Shown here: positions 1 to 5,328 of the stretch, in pieces
How positions within the stretch are numbered: position 1 is the stretch's first letter
Layout: every line of letters begins with the position of its first letter
Source: an uncultured Bacteroidaceae bacterium
GTDB taxonomy: Bacteria; Bacteroidota; Bacteroidia; Bacteroidales; Bacteroidaceae
Reading direction: 5' to 3'
DNA length: 5,664 nucleotides
Assembly (NCBI GenBank): GCA_904501945.1
Contig: CAJGCU010000122.1
Coordinates: forward strand, 1 to 5,664
Translations under genes and position numbers: made by a program
Notes under the pieces: generated by a model
The model's database searches: none
What the model saw: only the letters and a program-made list of their open reading frames with translations
What the model was told of the DNA's origin: nothing

Positions 1-244
1 CATTGCCTGATGGTTCATTCTTGGCCGGAACCCCTTCAATACTCCAGTCGTGAGGAAGGTTGACAACTCTCCATGTAGAATCGTCAAAGTCACTTTTTCC
101 TGCTTGTTCGCTGAGTTCTCCCTTGTGGAATTTCCATCCTGCGTCAAACAACTGTTTTCTAGTTTGGGCATCTGCCTGTATAGAAGCTAAAAGTAAGATT
201 GCCAGTGCAATGCTTTTAATTCTCCATCTATTCATAAAGTACAT
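1..244 (-). CDS. Secreted glycoside hydrolase family 2 protein, N-terminal fragment
   Basis: This is the 5' end of a gene that runs off the left edge; about 81 residues are visible. It opens with a Sec signal peptide: a basic stretch (NRWRIK), a hydrophobic core (IALAILLLAS) and a likely signal peptidase I site after ADA, just before Gln27. The mature part has the hallmarks of the GH2 sugar-binding (jelly-roll) domain: FDAGWKFHKG (about 33-42), FDDSTW (53-58) and LPHDWSIEG (63-71). These are typical of Bacteroidales beta-galactosidases and related GH2 enzymes, which hydrolyse beta-linked galactose, glucuronate or mannose in the periplasm or at the surface. The catalytic domain is outside the window, so the substrate cannot be assigned. 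Two in-frame ATGs exist, at 244 and 235. I chose 244 because an A-rich AATAAAA directly precedes it, as is favoured in this phylum; 235 is nearly as likely. The start lies 5 (or 14) bases after the aminopeptidase stop, so the two are probably co-transcribed. Confidence 0.85.
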   Translation of the reverse strand, partial: MYFMNRWRIKSIALAILLLASIQADAQTRKQLFDAGWKFHKGELSEQAGKSDFDDSTWRVVNLPHDWSIEGVPAKNEPSGN

Positions 245-249
245 TTTTA

Positions 250-1644
250 TTATAGGTTCTTTGCAGCCAGTACTTCACTGATTGTCATAGGTTTCTTGAT
301 GCTTCCCAAAAGCCTTGCGCCGTTAGGCGTGATGACGTAGTCCAGTTCGTTGCGAATTCCTGTAAAGTTTCGCCACGCATCGAGTTTTTCGTAGCAGATA
401 AAGTCCGTAAATTGTTTTTCGGCTCTCCATTTGTCTATCAGTTCTGGAATGAAGTAGATTCCTGGCTCTACTGTGAATACGAATCCTGGTTCCAAAGGAC
501 GAGCTAGACGCAGCGACTTGAAGCCAAATTGTGTGCTTTTGGGCTTGCCGCCGTAACCAACATATTGTTCGCCCAGATTTTCCATGTCGTGTACATCTAA
601 TCCCATCATGTGGCCTAATCCGCAAGGGAAGAATAAAGCATAAGCTCCGCTTTCGGCAGCTTCGGCAGGATCTCCTTTCATCAGTCCCAATGATTTCATT
701 CCTTCTGCTATGCGTGTAGCTGCTGCGATGTGGGCATCACGGAATGGAACACCAGGCTTCAGGCAGTCAACGGCTGCCTGGAAACTATCCAGATGGATGT
801 TGTAGATTTCAGCTTGTTGACTGGTGAAGTGGTCGCTAACAGGCATAGTAGAAGAGAGGTCGCCTGCATAGTGCTCTTTGGTTTCTGCTCCTGCATCCAG
901 CAGGAATAGGTCACCTTCTTTCAGCGTGTGTACAAAACCGTGGTTATGCAGAATTTGTCCTTGCGTAGTTGCAATAGTAGGGAAGGACTGCGCTTGTCCA
1001 TGTCGTGCCGCCACTTCTGCTATTGCTGCAGCAATTTGCGATTCTTCGATGCCAGGGTGAGCCATTCTGTAAGCTGTGAGATGCATCTGCGTACTGAGGT
1101 CAACGGCTTCTTCTATCAGTTTCAGTTCTTCCTCGTCTTTGTGGTTGCGCATGTCCACCACCGCTTGGATGAACGGAATGGATGTTCTTTCTCCCTGTGC
1201 TGCAAGTTCAATGCCTAGCAGTTCCCAAAGCCATATACGGTGGTCGCCTCTGTATGGCGGCAGAAAATGAACAGTTTGTCCTTGGGATTTTCCTTTGTCT
1301 AAATAGCTTTTCAGTTGATTGAGAGGCATGGATTCAGTCACACCGACCATTTCACATTTTTCTTTCAGCGTGGGCTGTGTGCCGGTCCATACGATGTCAT
1401 CAATTGTCAGTTCATTGCCGAAAATGATGGTTCGATTCTCGTCAATGTCAATGATAGCGGCCAATCCTGCAAAGTCTAATCCGAAGAAATAGAGGAAAGT
1501 GCTGTCTTGTCTGAAAGAGTAGGTGTTGTCGGCGTAGTTCATGCCCACTTCATCGTTGCCTAAGAAAAGCAGAAGTCCGGTTCCTATCTTCTTTTTCAGC
1601 TGCTCACGACGAGCCATATAAGTGTTTTTGCTAATTCGTGTCAT
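250..1644 (-). CDS. pepP: Xaa-Pro aminopeptidase (aminopeptidase P, peptidase family M24B)
   Basis: A complete 464-residue cytosolic enzyme that removes the N-terminal residue from peptides whose second residue is proline, using a two-metal (usually Mn) centre. Residues about 5-130 form the aminopeptidase P N-terminal domain, and about 170-445 the pita-bread M24 domain. All five expected metal ligands are visible: Asp250 (LLDAG), Asp262 (AGDLSSTMP), His345 (GLGHMMGLDVHD), Glu393 (TVEPGIYF) and Glu433 (GIRNELD). The secondary active-site histidines His235 (HNHG) and His352 are also present. Length is close to E. coli PepP (441). There is no signal peptide. The start is well fixed, because an in-frame TAA lies two codons upstream of the ATG. 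A promoter-like site sits about 50 bases upstream, just past the terminator of the preceding esterase unit, so this gene probably begins a new transcript that continues into the GH2 gene. Assignment to M24B is secure; the symbol pepP is by family analogy. Confidence 0.95.
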   Translation of the reverse strand: MTRISKNTYMARREQLKKKIGTGLLLFLGNDEVGMNYADNTYSFRQDSTFLYFFGLDFAGLAAIIDIDENRTIIFGNELTIDDIVWTGTQPTLKEKCEMVGVTESMPLNQLKSYLDKGKSQGQTVHFLPPYRGDHRIWLWELLGIELAAQGERTSIPFIQAVVDMRNHKDEEELKLIEEAVDLSTQMHLTAYRMAHPGIEESQIAAAIAEVAARHGQAQSFPTIATTQGQILHNHGFVHTLKEGDLFLLDAGAETKEHYAGDLSSTMPVSDHFTSQQAEIYNIHLDSFQAAVDCLKPGVPFRDAHIAAATRIAEGMKSLGLMKGDPAEAAESGAYALFFPCGLGHMMGLDVHDMENLGEQYVGYGGKPKSTQFGFKSLRLARPLEPGFVFTVEPGIYFIPELIDKWRAEKQFTDFICYEKLDAWRNFTGIRNELDYVITPNGARLLGSIKKPMTISEVLAAKNL

Positions 1645-1697
1645 GATTTAATACGATTGTTTTTCATAAATGGTTAGTGATGATATTCTTTCGTTTG

Positions 1698-1728
1698 CAA
1701 AGATAGGAATATTTTTCTTTGAAAGAAA
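1698..1728 (-). promoter_or_regulatory. Bacteroidota-type promoter for the aminopeptidase P gene
   Basis: On the minus strand, TATCTTTG (1705 down to 1698) matches the -7 consensus TAnnTTTG exactly. A weaker -33 element, TTTC (1728 down to 1725; consensus TTTG), lies 19 bases upstream. The predicted transcription start near 1691-1693 leaves a leader of about 47 bases before the ATG at 1644. Its position just downstream of the terminator of the preceding unit supports it as a genuine start of a new transcript. Confidence 0.6.
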
Positions 1729-1729
1729 A
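1713..1729. repeat. Short perfect inverted repeat overlapping the -33 region
   Basis: TTTTCTTT and AAAGAAAA form perfect 8-base arms around a single G. The repeat covers the weak -33 element of the aminopeptidase promoter, so it is placed where an operator could act. It is pure AT apart from the C, the G and the centre, and such palindromes arise easily by chance in AT-rich leaders. I record it as a structure, not as a known binding site. Confidence 0.35.
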
Positions 1730-1756
1730 TTTTGTCGTGTTTTATAGCGATACAGG

Positions 1757-1797
1757 AAAAGAAAAAGAAGAGGACTCTTTGTAAGGTCCTCTTCTTT
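1757..1797 (-). terminator. Intrinsic terminator of the esterase transcript
   Basis: Read on the minus strand, a perfect 12-bp stem (AAAGAAGAGGAC pairing with GTCCTCTTCTTT) encloses a 10-base loop (1776-1785). The T-rich run TTCTTTTCC follows. The hairpin lies 38 bases past the stop codon of the CE1-like esterase and before the aminopeptidase promoter. It therefore separates the two minus-strand transcription units. No T tract follows on the plus strand, so it appears to act in one direction. Confidence 0.85.
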
Positions 1798-1834
1798 GTA
1801 TAAATGTGAACGATAAGATTTCGTGTGTCGATTT

Positions 1835-3076
1835 TTATTTGAAGATCAGTTGAGCGAATTGATAGAGGCTTCGACGCCAAGTCTGCCATTCGTGAGCTGT
1901 TTCAGGGGAAACGTATGAATGTGCATTGATGCCGATTGCTTTCAGGTCTTCTGCTGCTTTGTCAACACCCATGTTCTCCTTGCCTCCACAGCTCATGAAA
2001 AGAACCTTGTTTGTCTTCTTGAAGTCTGCTGCGTCTGTCAGTTCGTCAGGGCTGATTGTGCCACCGCTGAAGATGCCGACATAAGCGAACTTGGTTGGGT
2101 TAGCGAGTGTGATTCCGTGAGTCTGCATACCTCCCATTGAGAGGCCTGCCATAGCACGGTGCTCTGTGTCTGCAATCACACGGTAGTTCTTTTCCACCAT
2201 AGGAATAATGTCTTTCATCAGCACATCCTCGAATGCACCTCCAAACATTCTTGCCATATTAGCGAAACCAGCACCACCCATGCCTCTTGCACCACCTGGA
2301 CGCTGTCCTTGAGCGCCTTGTGGACGCTGTCCGCCTTGAGGAGCTCCCTGTGGGCGCTGGCCAGCCTGTGGTCTTTGTCCTCCAAAGCCTCCAAAACCAC
2401 CTTGCTGTTCGCCGGGACGGCGAGCGTTCAGGCCATTGTCCATGTAGATGATGAAAGGAACGGCTTTTCCTGCTGCAATCAGGTTGTCCATAATGATACC
2501 TGTCTTGCCTTGAGCAGACCAGCCTGTCTCGTTTTCTCCCATACCGTGCTGCAGGTAGAGTACTGGAAATTTCTTGTCTGGGTTAGAATAGTATTCAGCT
2601 GGCAGATAGATGTAGCCATGGCGCATGGATTCTGTTACAGAAGACCAGTAGTAAATCTCGTTGATAGAGCCCTGAGGCACATTCTTTACTGTGTAGAATT
2701 CTTCGTCGGCAGCAGGAATGTCAATACCGCTTCCCCAGCGACTTGCACCATAGTAGTACTTGCTACCTGGGTCAGGAACTGATGCTCCGTCAATTTCCAA
2801 CTGATAGTAGTGGAAACCTTCGTCCTGTGGAGCAGATTCGCCTGTCCACACTCCGTTCTCGTCCTTCTTCATGTCGTATTTCACGCCACCGATGTCGAGC
2901 TTTACGCTATTAGCTTGTGGTGCTGAAATCTGTGCGCGTACCATGCGCTGTGAGTTTACCATAGGGTACTGCTTGCCCTCTTGGTTTGTTGTTGCAGGCT
3001 TGAAGTCTTCTGTTACTTGAGCTCCTGCTGTAGCTGTTACCAGTGCGGCTGCAGCCATAAATAAAAATTTCTTCAT
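1835..3076 (-). CDS. Secreted CE1-like carbohydrate esterase (feruloyl/acetyl esterase type) with a Gly/Gln/Arg/Pro-rich insert
   Basis: A complete 413-residue exported alpha/beta hydrolase. A Sec signal peptide (KK, then a hydrophobic core) ends at about AGA-Gln20. Residues about 35-115 look like the beta-sandwich early-set domain that precedes many Bacteroidales CE1 esterases. Residues about 130-413 form the esterase D/CE1 hydrolase. Visible active-site parts are the oxyanion segment LQHGMGENETGW (175-186), the nucleophile elbow GLSMGG with Ser313, and His395 in TAHEWQTWR. The acid is probably Glu367 in CGGKEN, where relatives more often have Asp. The family cleaves feruloyl, acetyl or similar esters from xylan and other glycans; the actual acyl group is unknown. 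Between the strand ending at about 215 and the helix beginning at about 282 sits a low-complexity insert of about 50 residues (see the repeat entry). The gene starts 39 bases after the carboxylesterase stop, so the two are very likely co-transcribed, and an intrinsic terminator follows. An in-frame stop lies just upstream of the start. Confidence 0.88.
   Translation of the reverse strand: MKKFLFMAAAALVTATAGAQVTEDFKPATTNQEGKQYPMVNSQRMVRAQISAPQANSVKLDIGGVKYDMKKDENGVWTGESAPQDEGFHYYQLEIDGASVPDPGSKYYYGASRWGSGIDIPAADEEFYTVKNVPQGSINEIYYWSSVTESMRHGYIYLPAEYYSNPDKKFPVLYLQHGMGENETGWSAQGKTGIIMDNLIAAGKAVPFIIYMDNGLNARRPGEQQGGFGGFGGQRPQAGQRPQGAPQGGQRPQGAQGQRPGGARGMGGAGFANMARMFGGAFEDVLMKDIIPMVEKNYRVIADTEHRAMAGLSMGGMQTHGITLANPTKFAYVGIFSGGTISPDELTDAADFKKTNKVLFMSCGGKENMGVDKAAEDLKAIGINAHSYVSPETAHEWQTWRRSLYQFAQLIFK
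2264..2416 (-). repeat. Degenerate in-frame repeats coding a Gly/Gln/Arg/Pro-rich insert
   Basis: Within the CE1-like esterase, residues about 221-271 are almost entirely Gly, Gln, Arg, Pro, Ala and Phe. The motif GQRP occurs four times (233-236, 239-242, 249-252, 257-260; bases 2297-2380). It is followed by QA/QG/GG spacers, giving irregular units of 6, 10 and 8 residues. At the DNA level, plus-strand GGACGCTGTCC recurs exactly in two units and TGGGCGCTGGCC is a diverged third, so the segment probably grew by slippage or unequal exchange of short repeats. It keeps the reading frame. It lies in the loop between the strand after the oxyanion segment and the helix before the nucleophile strand, that is, near the active-site face. 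Confidence 0.75.
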
Positions 3077-3115
3077 GATAGATGATTGTTAAATAAATAT
3101 ATTAGGTAAAAAAGA

Positions 3116-4591
3116 TTAAGGCTTGATAGGTTCGCCCATTTCAGAGTTCTCGATGTCATTCTCGTCCAGTTTGAAGAGCATGAAATTCGGATTCTCTTCT
3201 GTGCAAGGAGTCCAAACCTCTTCGCCCTGCCCGTTTGGATTGCTGTATTTCGCAAAGTTTGTCCATGCAGTTAGCATTTTCTCAGAGAGATCCCAGTCGC
3301 CTTGTGTCCATGGACGCCAGCAGTGCTTCAAAGACTTGAATACGAACCAGAGGTCTGAAGAGTGGAATGCGCCTTTCAAGCGTGCTGTTACTTCTGGATG
3401 TGAGCCGTCGTCTGGGAGAGGACGTGCAAATTCATACGCCCATGCTTTCTGTCCTTGTTCTGCACGAACTTTGCAGAATTCAGCGATGCCTGGCGCCATG
3501 TTGCCCATATCGTTCAATGTGTATCCAATCATGTAAGGCACATCGGCAATTGAGCCTTCACGGGTTGCTTCGTCGAAACTCTTCAGGCTTACATAGCCGT
3601 CGATGATAGGTCTGCCTTGCAGGAATACATCCTCTTCGTTCACGGTGTTGTAGAAGTGACCAACAGTGTAAAGCACTTCTGTTGAAGCTCGACGAAGTTT
3701 TGTAAGGTCGGTCAATCCTGCCCAATCCATGACTTTCTTGGTCTCTGCTTCAGACTCTTGGAGGGTTGGGTTGTATGTGAAATATCTGCTGTTAGGTCTT
3801 GCAGCTACAGCCTCTTCGCCGTCTTTGGCAGGTACGTTGATGCCGCCGCCACTCATGATGACTGCTTTATGGAACAGGCCGCGAGCCAGTGGAGATTCGC
3901 AGATTGTTCTCACGCTACCAGCACCAGCACTTTGTCCGAAGATGGTTACGTTGTCTGGGTCGCCACCAAATTGAGCGATGTTTTCCTTAATCCATTTAAG
4001 TGACTGAATCTGGTCGAGAATACCGTAGTTGCCAGAAACGCCATTAGGACTTTCTGCAGAAAGTTCAGGGTGAGTCATGAAGCCAAAGATGCCTAAACGG
4101 TAGTTGATGCTGACGAGCACCACGTCCTTGCTTGCCCATTCCTGGCCGTCGAATTCGGGTTCAGAACCCCATCCTTCGCGATAGCCGCCACCATGAATCC
4201 AGAGGGCAACAGGCAGTTTCTTGTTTACGTCGCCAGGAGCTTTTGTCCATACATTCAGGTAGAGACAGTCTTCGCTGTAAGGTGCTTCGTCACCATAGCC
4301 CCATTCTGTAGCATAGCCACCAGGGTAGTGCACAGCCTGATAGCCTGGATGACCAAACTTGTCGGCAATTTTCACGCCTTCCCAAGCCACAACAGGCTGA
4401 GGCTCTTTCCAGCGGAGGTCACCAATAGGAGGTGCTGCGTATGGAATGCCACGATAAACATACACGCCAGGATTGTCGGCCATAACGCCTTGAACCTGAC
4501 CGCCTTCAATTGTCAGAACGGGATTGTTTGCTTCTGGTGCAGAACATCCCAGCATTGCCAACAGAGGCAACATGAATAAAAGTTTTTTCAT
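3116..4591 (-). CDS. Type-B carboxylesterase, probable lipoprotein
   Basis: A complete 491-residue carboxylesterase/lipase family (COesterase, alpha/beta hydrolase) protein. The N-terminus KKLLFMLPLLAMLGC gives a lipoprotein-like signal with Cys16 as the probable acylated residue; the lipobox (MLGC) is slightly off consensus. Family landmarks appear in order: YRGIPYAAPPIGDLRW (46-61), the second type-B signature EDCLYLNVWT (107-116), the oxyanion loop HGGGY (133-137), GGDPDNVTIFGQSAGAGS with nucleophile Ser221, and the catalytic histidine His410 in GAFHSSDLWFVF. The charge-relay acid appears to be Asp361 (GYTLNDMG), at the position usually held by Glu. It should hydrolyse carboxylic esters outside the cytoplasm; the substrate cannot be read from sequence. 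It sits directly upstream of the CE1-like esterase, suggesting joint work on esterified glycans. The 102-base gap to the DUF4250 gene is AT-rich and shows no clear TAnnTTTG site or terminator, so it may be read through from there. No alternative in-frame ATG lies between the start and the upstream stop. Confidence 0.93.
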   Translation of the reverse strand: MKKLLFMLPLLAMLGCSAPEANNPVLTIEGGQVQGVMADNPGVYVYRGIPYAAPPIGDLRWKEPQPVVAWEGVKIADKFGHPGYQAVHYPGGYATEWGYGDEAPYSEDCLYLNVWTKAPGDVNKKLPVALWIHGGGYREGWGSEPEFDGQEWASKDVVLVSINYRLGIFGFMTHPELSAESPNGVSGNYGILDQIQSLKWIKENIAQFGGDPDNVTIFGQSAGAGSVRTICESPLARGLFHKAVIMSGGGINVPAKDGEEAVAARPNSRYFTYNPTLQESEAETKKVMDWAGLTDLTKLRRASTEVLYTVGHFYNTVNEEDVFLQGRPIIDGYVSLKSFDEATREGSIADVPYMIGYTLNDMGNMAPGIAEFCKVRAEQGQKAWAYEFARPLPDDGSHPEVTARLKGAFHSSDLWFVFKSLKHCWRPWTQGDWDLSEKMLTAWTNFAKYSNPNGQGEEVWTPCTEENPNFMLFKLDENDIENSEMGEPIKP

Positions 4592-4693
4592 AAGATAGTA
4601 ATAAATAAAATTGGTAAAGGATTAATATATAACATTGATTAGATGTTGCTGAATGCAAAAAGTTTAATTTTATACCATAAAGAATGCGATAAG

Positions 4694-4894
4694 TTATTGG
4701 GCTGCATCAGCTGGACGCATTTGCTTTAGCTCTTCGTTGTACGCATAGCCATGCTTCAGCAGCTCTGTCTTCAATTCTTCCTCGTTGCGGTCAAAGCTGG
4801 CGCAGAGATCTTCGAGCGAATCGTATTCTCCATCACGCAGCAGCATATTGATGCTTGAAACCAGCATGAAAGGGTCCTGGGGTAGATTATCCAT
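4694..4894 (-). CDS. DUF4250 domain-containing small protein
   Basis: A complete 66-residue protein of unknown function. The features of the DUF4250 family, as I know it, are visible: LPQDPFMLVSSINMLLRD (4-21), SLEDLC (26-31), and a helical acidic segment (NEEELKTELLKHGYAYNEE, about 37-55). The family is small, soluble, common in Bacteroidales and Firmicutes, and has no established role. The spacing resembles a helix-turn-helix-like fold (two helices, a turn around SLEDLC, a third helix), but that is my reading and not a demonstrated DNA-binding function. It has no signal peptide or membrane segment. Family members usually end near a Y-N-E/D-E-xNQF-like motif; here the end is YNEELKQMRP plus a short Ala-rich tail. 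A very good promoter lies about 30 bases upstream. It is the first gene on its strand and may lead the esterase transcript. Confidence 0.88.
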   Translation of the reverse strand: MDNLPQDPFMLVSSINMLLRDGEYDSLEDLCASFDRNEEELKTELLKHGYAYNEELKQMRPADAAQ

Positions 4895-4929
4895 AACTGA
4901 ATTGTATGATTAAAGTTCTACATCAGTTG

Positions 4930-4961
4930 CAAATATACAGATTAAAAGTTTTGTATGCAAA
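4930..4961 (-). promoter_or_regulatory. Bacteroidota-type promoter for the DUF4250 gene
   Basis: On the minus strand, TTTG (4961 down to 4958) and TATATTTG (4937 down to 4930) are separated by 20 bases. Both elements match the primary-sigma consensus (TTTG / TAnnTTTG) exactly. The predicted transcription start near 4923 leaves a leader of about 30 bases before the ATG at 4894. This is the best promoter in the window and may also supply the two esterase genes downstream. Confidence 0.75.
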
Positions 4962-5100
4962 TCTTCTCTTGGCAAATTTTCATCCGTTCTCTTTTCGACC
5001 TTTGCTGACAACGAAGTTTGTTGCAGAATAACGTCGTTTTATGTGAATTTTCTATATCTGCTTAATCGTACTAACAACCTCCGTTACGATGCGCCTTGCC

Positions 5101-5146
5101 TCGTAATTACGGTATGCCCGACATCGTAATTTCGATATACTCTGCA
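5101..5146. repeat. Two degenerate 23-bp tandem units with TCGTA-type half-sites around them
   Basis: Units 5101-5123 and 5124-5146 agree at 17 of 23 positions. Both begin TCGTAATT, both have CG at positions 10-11 and TAT at 13-15, and both end CA. The next TCGT starts exactly 23 bases on (5147), but the similarity then stops. The first unit contains the perfect palindrome CGTAATTACG (5102-5111). Outside the units, ATCGTA (5065-5070) and TACGAT (5085-5090) form an inverted pair, and ACGATGC (5086-5092) is inverted relative to GCATCGT (5144-5150). This could be a cluster of regulator sites or the remains of a non-coding repeat. Confidence 0.5.
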
Positions 5147-5211
5147 TCGTTTGGGAGGGGTGCGATGTGTTGGCCAATTGCATCTGCCTGTCCGATAAAT
5201 GTGCTCTTTTT

Positions 5212-5243
5212 CTTGGAATTCTTAGAGGATATGCTTATCTTTG
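5212..5243 (+). promoter_or_regulatory. Bacteroidota-type promoter for the thioesterase gene
   Basis: TATCTTTG (5236-5243) matches the -7 consensus TAnnTTTG exactly. CTTG (5212-5215), one base off TTTG, lies 20 bases upstream. The predicted start near 5249-5250 gives a leader of about 80 bases before the thioesterase ATG at 5329. No better site lies closer to the gene. Confidence 0.6.
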
Positions 5244-5328
5244 CATTCCATTTCATCGCATCCTGTGCATTCTTGGGCTAATTTGATTGATTAAGAGTGT
5301 TTATAGGAATGCCTCAATACAATGTAAT

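Larger units (their letters stand above)
4895..5328. other. Divergent intergenic region, 434 bases without a gene
   Basis: This region separates the minus-strand DUF4250 gene from the plus-strand thioesterase. It contains one promoter-like site facing each way (4930-4961 minus, 5212-5243 plus). Between them, about 5066-5150 is rich in TCGTA/TACGA motifs, including two degenerate 23-bp units and inverted pairs. The first part (4962-5060) is AT-rich with no structure I can support. Segment 5170-5211 is unremarkable. The presumed thioesterase leader (about 5250-5328) is about 80 bases long and contains an 8-codon ORF (5309-5335) overlapping the thioesterase start. I see no tRNA, riboswitch or terminator. 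Confidence 0.7.

Noticed and set aside
323..625. 100-codon frame on the minus strand inside the aminopeptidase gene
   Set aside because: Alternate frame of a gene with all metal ligands conserved; the Arg/Ser/His-rich product has no family features.
2159..2782. 207-codon open frame antisense to the CE1-like esterase
   Set aside because: The Ser/Leu/Trp-rich product (SLWALASLWSLSS type) is a mirror of the GQRP-coding repeats. The sense protein has a full catalytic triad and signal peptide, so the antisense frame is a shadow.
4631..4647. Small inverted repeat AACAT/ATGTT between DUF4250 and the carboxylesterase, considered as a terminator
   Set aside because: Only a 5-bp AT-rich stem with no following T run; too weak to call termination.
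4592..4693. Possible separate promoter for the carboxylesterase
   Set aside because: The gap is AT-rich but contains no TAnnTTTG on the minus strand; TTTTTG near 4655 has no partner at the right distance.
5096..5281. Open frame of 61 codons on the plus strand, rich in aromatic and hydrophobic residues
   Set aside because: It covers the TCGTA repeat cluster and the thioesterase promoter, resembles no family I know, and has no promoter of its own that would place its start in a transcript. I treat it as a chance frame.
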